A DNA stretch of 64,000 nt. Source: Streptomyces lucensis JCM 4490. Its GTDB lineage: Bacteria > Actinomycetota > Actinomycetes > Streptomycetales > Streptomycetaceae. The position numbers and the translations under genes were made by a program. The stretch is from contig NZ_BMUE01000009.1 of assembly GCF_014650035.1 (NCBI RefSeq), positions 124,001 to 188,000 of the forward strand, given 5' to 3'. This document shows, piece after piece, positions 1 to 9,490 of the stretch. Position 1 is the first letter of the stretch. Each line of letters starts with the position of its first letter. The notes beneath the pieces are model-generated. The model was not told where the DNA came from, did not search any database, and saw only the letters and a program-made list of their open reading frames with translations.

Positions 1-110
1 TGCCCGTAGACCCGGTCCACGGCCTTGCGCACGGACTCCACGGACTCGGCCACACCGGGCAGTGCGCCCAGGGCCGCGAGCGGATCGGCGGTCGCGCCTG
101 TCGTACTCAT
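1..110 (-). CDS. N-terminal fragment of a gene cut by the window edge
   Basis: Reading leftward from an ATG at 110, an open frame runs off the left edge. About 36 codons are visible, rich in Ala, Val and Glu and starting MSTTGATADPLAALG. Codon use is typical of the core genes around it. It is divergent from the ATP-binding protein gene at 206, so the 95-bp gap holds both promoters. No domain can be recognised from so short a fragment and no function is assigned. Confidence 0.6.
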   Translation of the reverse strand, partial: MSTTGATADPLAALGALPGVAESVESVRKAVDRVYG

Positions 111-205
111 GAGTACGACACTACGCACCCCATCGGCCGACCCCACGAAGGAGTGGTCTTCTTCACTTCGCCAAGGTACGCACAGCTACAAGTCGACTAC
201 TCTTC

Positions 206-1192
206 GTGAACATGAAAATTGCTTTCGTCGGGAAGGGCGGCAGCGGAAAGACCACGCTCTCCTCCCTCTTCGTCCGTCACCTCGTGGCCGCCGGAGCGCC
301 GGTGCTCGCCATCGACGCCGACATCAACCAGCACCTGGGCCCGGCGCTCGGCCTCGACGAGGCGGAGGCGGCCGCACTGCCCGCGATGGGTGAACGGCTG
401 CCACTGATCAAGGACTATCTGCGGGGGCACAATCCGCGCATCCCATCCGCCGCGACGATGATCAAGACCACCCCGCCCGGTGAGGGCTCGCGGCTGGTCC
501 AGGTGCGGGAGCCCAACCCGGTCTACGACGCCTGCGCGCGTCCGGTGGAACTCGACGGCGGCGCCGTCCGTCTGATGGTCACCGGCCCCTTCAGCGACGC
601 CGACCTGGGGGTCGCCTGCTACCACTCCAAGACCGGAGCGGTGGAGCTGTTCCTGAACCACCTCGTCGACGGCCCCGACGAGTACGTCGTGGTCGACATG
701 ACGGCGGGTTCGGACTCCTTCGCCTCCGGCATGTTCACCCGCTTCGACGTCACGTTCCTCGTCGCCGAGCCGACCCGCAAGGGGGTGTCCGTCTACCGCC
801 AGTACAAGGACTACGCCCGCGACTTCGACGTCGCCCTCAAGGTCGTCGGCAACAAGGTCCAGGAGCAGGACGACATCGACTTCCTGCGCGCGGAGGTCGG
901 GGACGACCTGCTGGTGACGGTCGGGCGCTCGGACTGGGTGCGCGCCATGGAGAAGGGCCGCCCGCCGCGGTTCGAGCTCCTCGAGGAGGGCTGCTCCCGC
1001 GCCCTGCAGACCCTCCGGGCCACCGCGGACGCCACGTACGCACAGCGCGACTGGGACCGGTACACCCGTCAGATGGTGCACTTCCACCTGAAGAACGCCG
1101 AGGCGTGGGGCAACGAGCGCACCGGGGCCGACCTGGCGGCGCAGGTCGACCCCGGATTCGTCCTCGGCGAGGGGCTGGCGGCTCCCGCCTGA
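206..1192 (+). CDS. MinD/CooC-like P-loop ATP-binding protein
   Basis: The N-terminus (MKIAFVGKGGSGKTTLSS) carries the deviant Walker A motif of the ParA/MinD/CooC ATPase family, followed by an aspartate-rich strand (LAIDADINQHLG) around residue 30. The protein is 328 residues, soluble, with no membrane segment. Family members are cytoplasmic ATPases that load metals or position partners; the substrate here cannot be read from sequence. Start is either the GTG at 206 or the ATG two codons later. Neither has a good Shine-Dalgarno, so translation may be leaderless. It is tail-to-tail with the lipoprotein gene, with only 3 bp between the stops. Confidence 0.85.
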   Translation: MNMKIAFVGKGGSGKTTLSSLFVRHLVAAGAPVLAIDADINQHLGPALGLDEAEAAALPAMGERLPLIKDYLRGHNPRIPSAATMIKTTPPGEGSRLVQVREPNPVYDACARPVELDGGAVRLMVTGPFSDADLGVACYHSKTGAVELFLNHLVDGPDEYVVVDMTAGSDSFASGMFTRFDVTFLVAEPTRKGVSVYRQYKDYARDFDVALKVVGNKVQEQDDIDFLRAEVGDDLLVTVGRSDWVRAMEKGRPPRFELLEEGCSRALQTLRATADATYAQRDWDRYTRQMVHFHLKNAEAWGNERTGADLAAQVDPGFVLGEGLAAPA

Positions 1193-1195
1193 CGC

Positions 1196-2461
1196 CTACT
1201 GCTTGACGGCCGGCGCCCCGGGCACGCCCTTGGGCGCCGGGGCCGGGCGGCCGGAGAGGAAGGACGCCCAGCCCTGCCGGGGCGCCTCACCCACCTCCAG
1301 GGTGCGCAGCCTGCGCAGGGTCTCCGGGTTCTGGGCGTCCAGCCAGTCGGCCAGCTGACGGAACGAGACGCAGCGCACCTCGGGCTTGTTGCACACCTCC
1401 CGCACCACCTCGTCAATGGCGCGCATGTAGGTGCCGCCGTTCCAGGACTCGAAGTGGTTGCCGATGACCAAGGGCGCGCGGTTGCCGTCGTAGGCCCGGT
1501 AGAAGCCCTTGATCAGGCCGTCGCGCATCTGGTCGCCCCAGTAGTCGAACATGTCGGGGTCGCCCTGGGTCTGCGTGCCCGACTGGTTGACCATGAAGTT
1601 GTAGTCCATGGTCAGCTGTTCGTAGGTGTGGCCGGGGAAGGGCACCAGCTGCATCGACAGGTCCCACAGCCCGTCCTTCTTCTCGGGCCAGACCTGGTCG
1701 TCGACACCGCTGGAGTCGTAGCGCAGGCCCAGCTGGCGGGCGGCCTTGCGGAAGTTCTTCTGCCCTTCCAGGCAGGGGGTGCGGCCGCCGATCAGCTCCT
1801 TGTCGTAGTCGAAGGGCAGCGGCGAGGACCGCTTCATGCCGGTGTTGGTCTTCCAGTTCTTCACGAACTGCTTGGCCTGGGCGATCTCGCTCTTCCACTC
1901 CTCCACCGACCAGGTGCCGACGCCGCCGTCAGGCCCGCAGAAGTGGCCGTTGAAGTGGGTGCCGATCTCGTTGCCCTCCAGCCAGGCCAGCCGGACCTGC
2001 CTCAGGGTGTCGGCGATGCCCCGCTCGTCGTTGAATCCGATGTCGGAGCTGCCAGGCGAGTGCTGCGGCGGCTTGTACAGGTCGCGCTTCTCCTCGGGCA
2101 GCAGGTACACGCCGCTGAGGAAGTACGTCATGGTGGCGTGGTTCTCCTTGGAGACCTTGCGGAAGTGCGAGAACAGCTTCTGACTGTCCTCGCCCGCGCC
2201 GTCCCAGGAGAACACGACGAACTGCGGGGGCTTCTCACCCGGCTTGAGCCGCTCGGGACTCGGCAGGTGCGGCTGCGAGCCGGTGTACGCGGTGGAGCCG
2301 TCGCCGATCAGCCGGACCACGCTCCCCGGCGCCGGTGCTCCCTGCTGCGGGCCGGAGACCCCTTCCTTCGAGCCACTGGAGCCGGTCGCACAGCCGGCGA
2401 GCGACGCGGCACAGGCCGCGGTGACCACGGCACCGACGGCGATCCTCTGGGTGGCGGCCAT
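1196..2461 (-). CDS. secreted lipoprotein, polysaccharide-deacetylase-like
   Basis: This 421-residue protein has an N-terminal signal with the lipobox LAGC at about residue 21-24, so the mature protein should be lipid-anchored outside the membrane. The body contains motifs like the NodB/polysaccharide deacetylase fold: FVVFSWDGAGE near the start of the mature part and EIGTHFNGHFCG further on. Metal-dependent deacetylation of a cell-wall or extracellular glycan is a family-level inference; the full catalytic set was not confirmed. The start ATG at 2461 has a GA-rich stretch upstream. The gene is divergent from the SulP-carbonic anhydrase gene. Confidence 0.75.
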   Translation of the reverse strand: MAATQRIAVGAVVTAACAASLAGCATGSSGSKEGVSGPQQGAPAPGSVVRLIGDGSTAYTGSQPHLPSPERLKPGEKPPQFVVFSWDGAGEDSQKLFSHFRKVSKENHATMTYFLSGVYLLPEEKRDLYKPPQHSPGSSDIGFNDERGIADTLRQVRLAWLEGNEIGTHFNGHFCGPDGGVGTWSVEEWKSEIAQAKQFVKNWKTNTGMKRSSPLPFDYDKELIGGRTPCLEGQKNFRKAARQLGLRYDSSGVDDQVWPEKKDGLWDLSMQLVPFPGHTYEQLTMDYNFMVNQSGTQTQGDPDMFDYWGDQMRDGLIKGFYRAYDGNRAPLVIGNHFESWNGGTYMRAIDEVVREVCNKPEVRCVSFRQLADWLDAQNPETLRRLRTLEVGEAPRQGWASFLSGRPAPAPKGVPGAPAVKQ

Positions 2462-2799
2462 GTTCCGCCCACCTTCTTCCTTCTCTCGGACACGCGCTGA
2501 CGAGGGCCTTTGCTGGTGATGTGCCGGGCTTACGCCGACGGCGCCGCCAAGGTCGCACGGGACCGGGAGGGAATTAGTACGACAAACCGATCAAATGCAT
2601 TTGGTTCACCCGAGGGTGTGATCCTCTGTGCCGTTTGCCTCGGAAAGCTATGCATTGTCTTTACTCTGCATTACGGTTCATTTACCAAGCGTCACCTCAT
2701 CCCGCCGCTGTACGCCGTGACTCACGGCCGCGACCGACCCCGCCATCGACGCGGGCCCCACTCAGACCGCGACCGCGCCGCCCCGGAGGAGACGGGACC
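2462..2799. promoter_or_regulatory. divergent intergenic region (338 bp)
   Basis: No convincing gene is present. The centre (about 2570-2690) is clearly AT-richer than its surroundings and holds the perfect 10-bp palindrome AAATGCATTT at 2593-2602, with a second ATGCAT near 2649. This is where promoters for the leftward lipoprotein gene and the rightward transporter-carbonic anhydrase gene must lie. No specific regulator site is claimed. Confidence 0.5.
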
Positions 2800-5214
2800 A
2801 TGCCCTCAGCCTGCGCACCACCTCACGCCCAGCACCCCCACCCGCCGCACAGCCCCCCACCGGGCCGCCGCCGTCGGCGCCTCGTCGACGGCGCCGACGT
2901 GTCCGCGGCCGTCGCGGTCTTCCTGATCGCCCTGCCGCTCTCCCTCGGCATCGCCCTGGCCACCGGCGCACCGCTGCAGGCCGGACTCGTCGCCGCCGCG
3001 GTCGGCGGGATCGTCGCGGGCCGACTGGGCGGCTGCCCGCTGCAGGTCAGCGGCCCCGCGGCCGGACTCACCGTCGTCACCGCCGACCTGATCCACCGTT
3101 ACGGCTGGCGGACCACTTGCGGCATCACCGTCCTCGCCGGTCTCGCCCAGCTCGGGCTCGGCTGCCTGCGGGTGGCCCGCGGAGCGCTCGCCGTCAGCCC
3201 GGCCGTGGTGCACGGCATGCTCGCCGGCATCGGCATCACCATCGCCGTGGCCCAGTTGCACATCGTCCTCGGCGGCAGCCCGGACAGCTCCGTCCTCGCC
3301 AATGTGCGCGCACTGCCCGCCCAGTTGGCCCATCTGCACCCGGCTGCCGTGATCACGAGTGCGCTGACCCTGGCACTGCTGCTGGCCTGGCCGCGCCTGC
3401 CCGGCCGCGCCGGCCGGAGCCTGCGCAAGGTACCGGCCGCACTCGTCGCCGTCGCCGGCGCCACCTCGGTGGCCGCCCTCACCGGGCTGACCCTCCCCCG
3501 GGTCGACCTGCCTTCCTGGAGCAGCCACGCGCTGGCCGGCCTGCCCGAGGGCCCGGCGCTCGGCATCGCGGCAGCCGTGCTCACGACGACCCTGGTGTGC
3601 AGCGTGCAGTCGCTGCTCGGCGCGGTGGCCGTCGACAAGCTGGTCGCGGCCCGGCCCGGACCGCAGCCCCATGCCGGCCGCTCGGACCTTGACCGGGAGC
3701 TACTGGGCCAGGGCGCCGCCAACATCGTCTCCGGGGCACTCGGCGGACTGCCGGTCGCCGGGGTGGCGGTGCGCAGTACCGCCAATGTGAGATCGGGCGC
3801 CGTGAGCCGGAACTCCACGATGCTGCACGGCGTTCTCGTAGTGGTCGCCGCGCTGCTGATGGTCCCGGTCCTGGAGGGGATCCCGCTCGCCTCCCTCGCA
3901 GCCCTGGTGATGGCCGTCGGCATCCAGATGGTGTCCCTGCACCACATCCGCACGGTGACACGCCACCGCGAAGTGCCGGTCTACGTCGTGACCACGCTCG
4001 GTGTGGTGCTCCTCAACGTCCTGGAGGGCGTGCTCCTCGGGGTCACCGCGGCGGTCGCCGTCGCCCTGCACCGCCTCGCCCGCACCCGCATCACGCATCA
4101 CGAGAGGGAAGGAGTCCACCACCTGCACGTTCGCGGCCAGCTGACGTTCCTCGCGGTGCCCCGGCTGAGCAGAGCCCTGCACCTCGTACCCCAAGGCGCC
4201 CACGCGGTCGTGCAGTTGGACGGGTCGTTCATGGACCACGCGGCCTATGAGTCACTGCAGGACTGGCGCAGCTCCCACACCGCGCGGGGCGGCACGGCAG
4301 AGCTGTCGGGCCGGCGCGATGGAATCCGGACCGCCGGGCCGGCCGCGGCCGCCGAGTGCCGGTGCCGGCCCTGGACACCGTGGCGCAACCACCAGTCCTG
4401 CTTCGCGGGAGCTCCCACCGCCCCGGCAGGGCAGGAAGCGGCGCACGAACTGGCCCGCGGCATCAGCACGTTCCAGCGGAACACGGCGCCGCTGGTGCGA
4501 AAGGAACTGGCGCGGCTCGCCCGGGAGGGCCAGCGGCCCTCACAGCTCTTCCTCACCTGCGCCGACTCCCGGCTCGTCACGTCGATGATCACCTCCAGTG
4601 GTCCGGGCGACCTGTTCGTCGTCCGCAACGTCGGCAACCTGGTGCCGCCACCGGGCGAGGAACACGGTGACGACTCGGTCGCCGCCGCCATCGAGTACGC
4701 GGTGGACGTGCTCGGGGTGCGCTCGATCACGGTGTGCGGGCACTCCGGGTGCGGGGCGATCCAGGCCCTGCTGGCCACGGAGGGCGCCGGCGGCGGCACC
4801 CCGCTGCGCCGGTGGCTGCGACACGGGCAGCCGAGCCTCGACCGGATGGCCGGTGAGCGCCACGCCCGGCCCCGGCTGGCCGGGCGGGAATGCGCGGACG
4901 CGGCGGAGCAGTTGTGCCTGACCCACGTGGTCCAGCAGCTGGACCACCTGCGGGCGCACGCCCCGGTCGCCCGGGCGCTGGCCGAGGGACTCCTGGAGCT
5001 GCACGGCATGTACTTCCACGTCGGCGAGGCGCAGGCGTATCTGCTCACGGAAGCGGAAGGAGAGAGCCTGTTCCAGGACGTCGCGGAGGGCGTCGCCGCG
5101 GAGGGCGTCGTCGCAGACGTCACCAGGGGCCGCTCGCACGGGGCCCCTGCGGAAGGCGCGAAAGGCCTGGCCGCGGGCGTCACCGCAGGAGAGGAGGCCC
5201 GCAGCCCGGCGTGA
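2800..5214 (+). CDS. SulP-family anion transporter fused to beta-carbonic anhydrase
   Basis: The 804-residue protein is a two-enzyme fusion. Residues about 30-430 are a SulP (SLC26-like) multi-helix transporter, beginning with hydrophobic segments such as AAVAVFLIALPLSLGIALA. About 439-510 resembles a STAS domain. From about 545 onward it is a beta-carbonic anhydrase with the zinc ligands in CADSR (about 586) and HSGC (about 647). The likely role is bicarbonate uptake coupled to CO2/bicarbonate interconversion at the membrane; substrate is inferred from the fusion. The ATG at 2800 is chosen because GGAGGAGACGGG lies just upstream; the frame stays open further 5' but without a ribosome site. 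Confidence 0.9.
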   Translation: MPSACAPPHAQHPHPPHSPPPGRRRRRLVDGADVSAAVAVFLIALPLSLGIALATGAPLQAGLVAAAVGGIVAGRLGGCPLQVSGPAAGLTVVTADLIHRYGWRTTCGITVLAGLAQLGLGCLRVARGALAVSPAVVHGMLAGIGITIAVAQLHIVLGGSPDSSVLANVRALPAQLAHLHPAAVITSALTLALLLAWPRLPGRAGRSLRKVPAALVAVAGATSVAALTGLTLPRVDLPSWSSHALAGLPEGPALGIAAAVLTTTLVCSVQSLLGAVAVDKLVAARPGPQPHAGRSDLDRELLGQGAANIVSGALGGLPVAGVAVRSTANVRSGAVSRNSTMLHGVLVVVAALLMVPVLEGIPLASLAALVMAVGIQMVSLHHIRTVTRHREVPVYVVTTLGVVLLNVLEGVLLGVTAAVAVALHRLARTRITHHEREGVHHLHVRGQLTFLAVPRLSRALHLVPQGAHAVVQLDGSFMDHAAYESLQDWRSSHTARGGTAELSGRRDGIRTAGPAAAAECRCRPWTPWRNHQSCFAGAPTAPAGQEAAHELARGISTFQRNTAPLVRKELARLAREGQRPSQLFLTCADSRLVTSMITSSGPGDLFVVRNVGNLVPPPGEEHGDDSVAAAIEYAVDVLGVRSITVCGHSGCGAIQALLATEGAGGGTPLRRWLRHGQPSLDRMAGERHARPRLAGRECADAAEQLCLTHVVQQLDHLRAHAPVARALAEGLLELHGMYFHVGEAQAYLLTEAEGESLFQDVAEGVAAEGVVADVTRGRSHGAPAEGAKGLAAGVTAGEEARSPA

Positions 5215-5240
5215 CCGGCCACTGACCGACCACCCCCACG

Positions 5241-5256
5241 ACAGGTCTACACCAAT
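5241..5256. promoter_or_regulatory. DasR-type (dre-like) operator candidate upstream of acs
   Basis: The sequence ACAGGTCTACACCAAT is an imperfect palindrome resembling the dre element bound by the GntR-family regulator DasR (core TGGTCTAGACCA). It differs from that core at two positions. It sits about 85 bp before the acs start codon. This is a match by eye only; binding is not shown. Confidence 0.35.
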
Positions 5257-5341
5257 TTTGGGGTCGGCCCTTGTCATCGCCCCCCGCGTCTGATGAGCTG
5301 TGGCCTGGGACACAACGGACACCCTTGGAAAGGGAGATGTC

Positions 5342-7297
5342 GTGAGCAACGAAAGCCTGGCCAACCTGCTCAAGGAAGAACGCAGGTTCGCGCCCCCCGC
5401 CGACCTGGCCGCGCACGCCAACGTCACCGCGGAGGCGTACGAACAGGCCAAGGCTGACAGGCTCGGCTTCTGGGCCGAGCAGGCCCGCCGGCTGACCTGG
5501 GCCAAGGAACCGACCGAGACGCTGGACTGGTCGAACCCGCCGTTCGCCAAGTGGTTCAAGGACGGCGAGCTGAACGTCGCGTACAACTGCGTGGACCGGC
5601 ACGTGGAGGCCGGGCACGGGGACCGCGTCGCCATCCACTTCGAGGGCGAGCCCGGCGACAGCCGCTCGATCACCTACACGGAGCTGAAGGACGAGGTCTC
5701 CCGCGCCGCCAACGCCCTGCTGGAACTGGGTGTCCGCAAGGGCGACCGGGTCGCCATCTACATGCCGATGATCCCGGAGACCGCGATCGCGATGCTCGCC
5801 TCCGCCCGGATCGGCGCCGCGCACTCGGTCGTCTTCGGCGGCTTCTCGGCGGACGCGCTCGCGACCCGCATCAAGGACGCGGACGCCAAGGTCGTCATCA
5901 CCGCCGACGGCGGTTACCGGCGCGGCAAGCCGTCCGCTCTCAAGCCGGCCGTGGACGAGGCGATCACCAAGGTCGACAACGTCGAGCACGTGCTGGTGGT
6001 GCGCCGCACCGGGCAGGACGTGGCCTGGAGCGGCGAGCGCGACGTCTGGTGGCACGACCTGGTCGGACGCCAGTCGGCCGAGCACACCCCGGAGGCGTTC
6101 GAGGCGGAGCACCCGCTCTTCATCCTCTACACCTCGGGGACGACCGGGAAGCCGAAGGGCATCCTGCACACCTCCGGCGGCTACCTCACGCAGACGGCGT
6201 ACACCCACTGGGCGGTCTTCGACCTCAAGCCGGAGACGGACGTGTACTGGTGCACGGCCGACGTCGGCTGGGTCACCGGGCACTCCTACATCGTCTACGG
6301 GCCGCTGGCCAACGGCGCGACCCAGGTCATGTACGAGGGCACGCCGGACACCCCGCACCAGGGCCGGTTCTGGGAGATCGTGCAGAAGTACAAGGTCACG
6401 ATCCTCTACACGGCGCCGACCGCCATCCGCACGTTCATGAAGTGGGGCGACGACATCCCCGCCAAGTTCGACCTCGGCAGCCTCCGGGTCCTGGGCTCGG
6501 TCGGCGAGCCCATCAACCCCGAGGCGTGGATCTGGTACCGGCGGCACATCGGCGCCGACTCCACACCCGTCGTGGACACCTGGTGGCAGACCGAGACCGG
6601 CGCCATGATGATCTCGCCGCTGCCGGGCGTCACCGAGGCCAAGCCCGGCTCGGCGCAGCGCCCGCTGCCCGGCATCAGCGCGACGGTCGTGGACGACGAG
6701 GCGAGCGAGGTGCCCGACGGCGGTGGCGGCTACCTGGTGCTGACCGAGCCGTGGCCGTCCATGCTGCGCACCATCTGGGGCGACGACCAGCGGTTCATCG
6801 ACACCTACTGGTCCCGCTTCGAGGGCAAGTACTTCGCCGGTGACGGCGCGAAGAAGGACGACGACGGGGACATCTGGCTGCTGGGCCGGGTGGACGACGT
6901 CATGCTCGTGTCCGGGCACAACATCTCCACCACCGAGGTGGAGTCGGCGCTGGTCTCGCACCCGTCGGTCGCCGAGGCGGCCGTCGTGGGCGCCGCCGAC
7001 GAGACCACGGGCCAGGCGATCGTCGCCTTCGTGATCCTGCGCGGCACGGCATCGGAGAACGAGGCACTCGTCGGCGAGCTGCGCGACCACGTGGGCGCCA
7101 CGCTCGGCCCGATCGCCAAGCCCAAGCGGATCCTGCCGGTGGCGGAGCTGCCGAAGACCCGCTCCGGGAAGATCATGCGCCGCCTGCTGCGGGACGTGGC
7201 CGAGAACCGCCAGCTCGGCGACGTCACCACGCTGACGGATTCCACGGTCATGGACCTCATCCAGACCAAGCTCCCGGCGACGCCGAGCGAGGACTGA
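5342..7297 (+). CDS. acs: acetyl-CoA synthetase
   Basis: This AMP-forming acetate:CoA ligase converts acetate, ATP and CoA to acetyl-CoA in the cytoplasm. The 651-residue length is normal for Acs. Visible motifs are the P-loop YTSGTTGKPKG at about residue 260, the adenylate-binding block WWQTETGAMM, GDGAKKDDDG and GRVDD, and the C-terminal PKTRSGKIMRR. The lysine in that last motif is the catalytic and acetylation-regulated residue. The GTG at 5342 follows AAGGGAG at ideal spacing. A very strong hairpin terminator follows the stop, and a dre-like site lies upstream. Confidence 0.97.
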   Translation: MSNESLANLLKEERRFAPPADLAAHANVTAEAYEQAKADRLGFWAEQARRLTWAKEPTETLDWSNPPFAKWFKDGELNVAYNCVDRHVEAGHGDRVAIHFEGEPGDSRSITYTELKDEVSRAANALLELGVRKGDRVAIYMPMIPETAIAMLASARIGAAHSVVFGGFSADALATRIKDADAKVVITADGGYRRGKPSALKPAVDEAITKVDNVEHVLVVRRTGQDVAWSGERDVWWHDLVGRQSAEHTPEAFEAEHPLFILYTSGTTGKPKGILHTSGGYLTQTAYTHWAVFDLKPETDVYWCTADVGWVTGHSYIVYGPLANGATQVMYEGTPDTPHQGRFWEIVQKYKVTILYTAPTAIRTFMKWGDDIPAKFDLGSLRVLGSVGEPINPEAWIWYRRHIGADSTPVVDTWWQTETGAMMISPLPGVTEAKPGSAQRPLPGISATVVDDEASEVPDGGGGYLVLTEPWPSMLRTIWGDDQRFIDTYWSRFEGKYFAGDGAKKDDDGDIWLLGRVDDVMLVSGHNISTTEVESALVSHPSVAEAAVVGAADETTGQAIVAFVILRGTASENEALVGELRDHVGATLGPIAKPKRILPVAELPKTRSGKIMRRLLRDVAENRQLGDVTTLTDSTVMDLIQTKLPATPSED

Positions 7298-7315
7298 CCG
7301 GTGCGGTGAGCCACC

Positions 7316-7357
7316 GCAAGGGGGCACCCGGCGACGACGCGCCGGGTGCCCCCTTGC
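7316..7357 (+). terminator. strong terminator hairpin after acs
   Basis: A perfect 18-bp inverted repeat (arms 7316-7333 and 7340-7357) encloses a 6-nt loop, 18 bp after the acs stop codon. There is no U-run, as is common for actinobacterial terminators. Confidence 0.85.
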
Positions 7358-7503
7358 GCGTCTAACGTGAGGCTCACCGGTTCCGGTCGCCAGTGCCGTT
7401 AGGTAAAGTAAACAAAAGCGTCAAGACGCGAAGAGAAGCACAGGTGCGCCGGGAAGTCTGGTCGGCATGTGAGCCGTCCTGCCCACCCACCGGAGGTCCC
7501 GCC

Positions 7504-8946
7504 GTGACCGCGACCCGCACCCCGAAATCCCCCCGCAAGGTCCTCGGACGCATGTCGCTGCCCGAGCGGACCTTCGTCACGGACGCGCTGCGCACCGAGA
7601 CCGTCGGCGGTGTCCTGCTGCTCCTGGCCGCCGTGGCGGCGCTGGTCTGGGCGAACGTCCCCGCCCTGCGCCACAGCTACGAGACGGTCAGCGATCTGCA
7701 CTTCGGTCCCGGCGCGCTCGGTCTGCACCTCTCCGTCGCCCACTGGGCCGCCGACGGCCTCCTCGCGGTGTTCTTCTTCGTGGCCGGCATCGAGCTCAAA
7801 CGCGAGCTGGTCGCCGGGGACCTGCGGGACCCCAAGGCGGCCGTGCTGCCCGTGGTGGCCGCGCTGTGCGGCATGGCCGTACCCGCGCTCGTCTACACCG
7901 TGACCGCCCTGGCCGGGCACGGCTCCACGCAGGGCTGGGCGGTGCCCACCGCCACCGACATCGCCTTCGCGCTCGCCGTCCTCGCAGTGATCGGCACCGC
8001 GCTGCCCAGCTCCCTGCGGGCCTTCCTGCTGACCCTGGCGGTCGTCGACGACCTCTTCGCGATCCTGATCATCGCCGTCTTCTTCACCGACCGGCTGGAC
8101 TTCGCCGCGCTCGGCGGGGCCGTCGGCGGCCTGGTGGTCTTCTGGCTGCTGCTGCGCAGGGGCGTTCGCGGCTGGTACGTGTACGTGCCGCTGGCCGTGG
8201 CGATCTGGGCGCTGATGTACAACAGCGGCGTCCACGCCACCATCGCCGGCGTGGCGATGGGCCTGATGCTGCGCTGCACCCCGGCCGAGGACCAGGAGCG
8301 CTCGCCCGGCGAACGTGTCGAGCACCTCGTGCGGCCCTTGTCGGCCGGGCTGGCCGTCCCGCTGTTCGCGCTGTTCAGCGCCGGGGTGTCGGTCTCGGGC
8401 GGGGCGCTCGGGGACGTGTTCACCAAGCCGGAGACGCTCGGCGTCGTGCTCGGCCTGTTCGTCGGCAAGGCCCTCGGCATCTTCGGTGGCACCTGGCTGA
8501 CCGTCCGCTTCACCCGGGCCTCGCTCGGCGACGGCCTCGCCTGGGGGGACGTCTTCGCGGTGGCCGCCCTCGGCGGGATCGGCTTCACGGTCTCGCTGCT
8601 CATCGGCGAACTGGCCTTCGGCGGCGACCCGGTCCTCACCGACGAGGTGAAGGCGGCGGTGCTCACCGGATCACTGATCGCGGCCGTGTGCGCGACGGCA
8701 CTGCTGAAGATCCGCAACGCCGAGTACCGCAGACTGTGGGAGGAAGAGGAGCGCGACGACGACCTCGACGGCATCCCGGACGTCTACGAGCAGGACGACC
8801 CGGCGTACCACCTGCGCATGGCCGAGATCCTGGAACGCAAGGCGGCCGAGCACCGGCGGATCGCCGCGGAGCGGGCCGCCGCGGCGCGCCACGGGCTTGC
8901 GGAAGTGCCGGGCGGGGCAGGCGAGGAGGGCGGCCGTCCGGCATGA
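7504..8946 (+). CDS. nhaA: Na+/H+ antiporter NhaA
   Basis: A 480-residue membrane antiporter that exchanges sodium for protons. Hydrophobic helices run from about residue 40 to 410. NhaA hallmarks include AVFFFVAGIELKRELV, PTATDIAFALAV and LAVVDDLFAILII, which holds the paired aspartates of the ion-binding site. The C-terminus is a charged, Glu/Arg-rich cytoplasmic tail of about 80 residues, longer than in enterobacterial NhaA. The GTG at 7504 is preceded by GGAGG (CCACCGGAGGTCCC). An AT-rich stretch near 7400-7430 is a probable promoter region. Confidence 0.95.
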   Translation: MTATRTPKSPRKVLGRMSLPERTFVTDALRTETVGGVLLLLAAVAALVWANVPALRHSYETVSDLHFGPGALGLHLSVAHWAADGLLAVFFFVAGIELKRELVAGDLRDPKAAVLPVVAALCGMAVPALVYTVTALAGHGSTQGWAVPTATDIAFALAVLAVIGTALPSSLRAFLLTLAVVDDLFAILIIAVFFTDRLDFAALGGAVGGLVVFWLLLRRGVRGWYVYVPLAVAIWALMYNSGVHATIAGVAMGLMLRCTPAEDQERSPGERVEHLVRPLSAGLAVPLFALFSAGVSVSGGALGDVFTKPETLGVVLGLFVGKALGIFGGTWLTVRFTRASLGDGLAWGDVFAVAALGGIGFTVSLLIGELAFGGDPVLTDEVKAAVLTGSLIAAVCATALLKIRNAEYRRLWEEEERDDDLDGIPDVYEQDDPAYHLRMAEILERKAAEHRRIAAERAAAARHGLAEVPGGAGEEGGRPA

Positions 8947-9001
8947 TCTGACGAGACAGTACAAATCAAGACGCCAGAAGAGACCTCAGAGGGAGAACGC
9001 G

Positions 9002-9490
9002 ATGAGCGCACCCGACGGCAGCCCGGTCGGCGCCGAACGCAGCATCGGCCAGCTGTTCGCCTCGGCGACGACCGAATTGTCGGCGCTGGTGCACGACGAG
9101 ATCGCGCTGGCCAAGGCCCAGCTCAAGCAGGACGTGAAGCGCGGCGCGGTGAGCGGCGGCGCCTTCTCGATGGCGGGCGCGGTCCTGGTCTTCTCGCTGC
9201 CGATGCTCAACTTCGCCCTCGCCTACGGCATCCGCACCTGGAGCCACTGGAACCTGGGCGTCTGCTTCCTGCTGTCCTTCGCGGCGAACGTGCTGATCGC
9301 CGGCGGTCTCGCCCTGATCGGCGTTCTGTTCGCGAAGAAGGCCAAGAAGAGCAAGGGCCCGCAGAAGGTCGCCGCCTCGATGAAGGAGACGGCCGGCGTC
9401 CTGCAGAACGCCAAGCCGCACCCCCGGCCGGAGCTGCCCGAGGACCGGACCCCCGCGGCCATCGAAGCTGTGGCACGCTCGTCCTCATGA
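9002..9490 (+). CDS. phage-holin-like / DUF1469 family membrane protein
   Basis: The 162-residue protein has an amphipathic N-terminal segment (SIGQLFASATTELSALVHDE) and two hydrophobic helices at about residues 58-78 and 92-115. A Lys-rich stretch (KKAKKSKGPQK) follows. This pattern fits the actinobacterial holin-superfamily proteins that are ordinary membrane proteins of unknown role. AGGGAG precedes the ATG. Its stop overlaps the next start (ATGA), so the two genes are probably co-translated. Confidence 0.85.
   Translation: MSAPDGSPVGAERSIGQLFASATTELSALVHDEIALAKAQLKQDVKRGAVSGGAFSMAGAVLVFSLPMLNFALAYGIRTWSHWNLGVCFLLSFAANVLIAGGLALIGVLFAKKAKKSKGPQKVAASMKETAGVLQNAKPHPRPELPEDRTPAAIEAVARSSS

Noticed and set aside
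5180..7327. A 715-residue leftward open frame across acs
   Set aside because: It is exactly antisense to acetyl-CoA synthetase and has no recognisable domain; long antisense frames are normal at this GC content.
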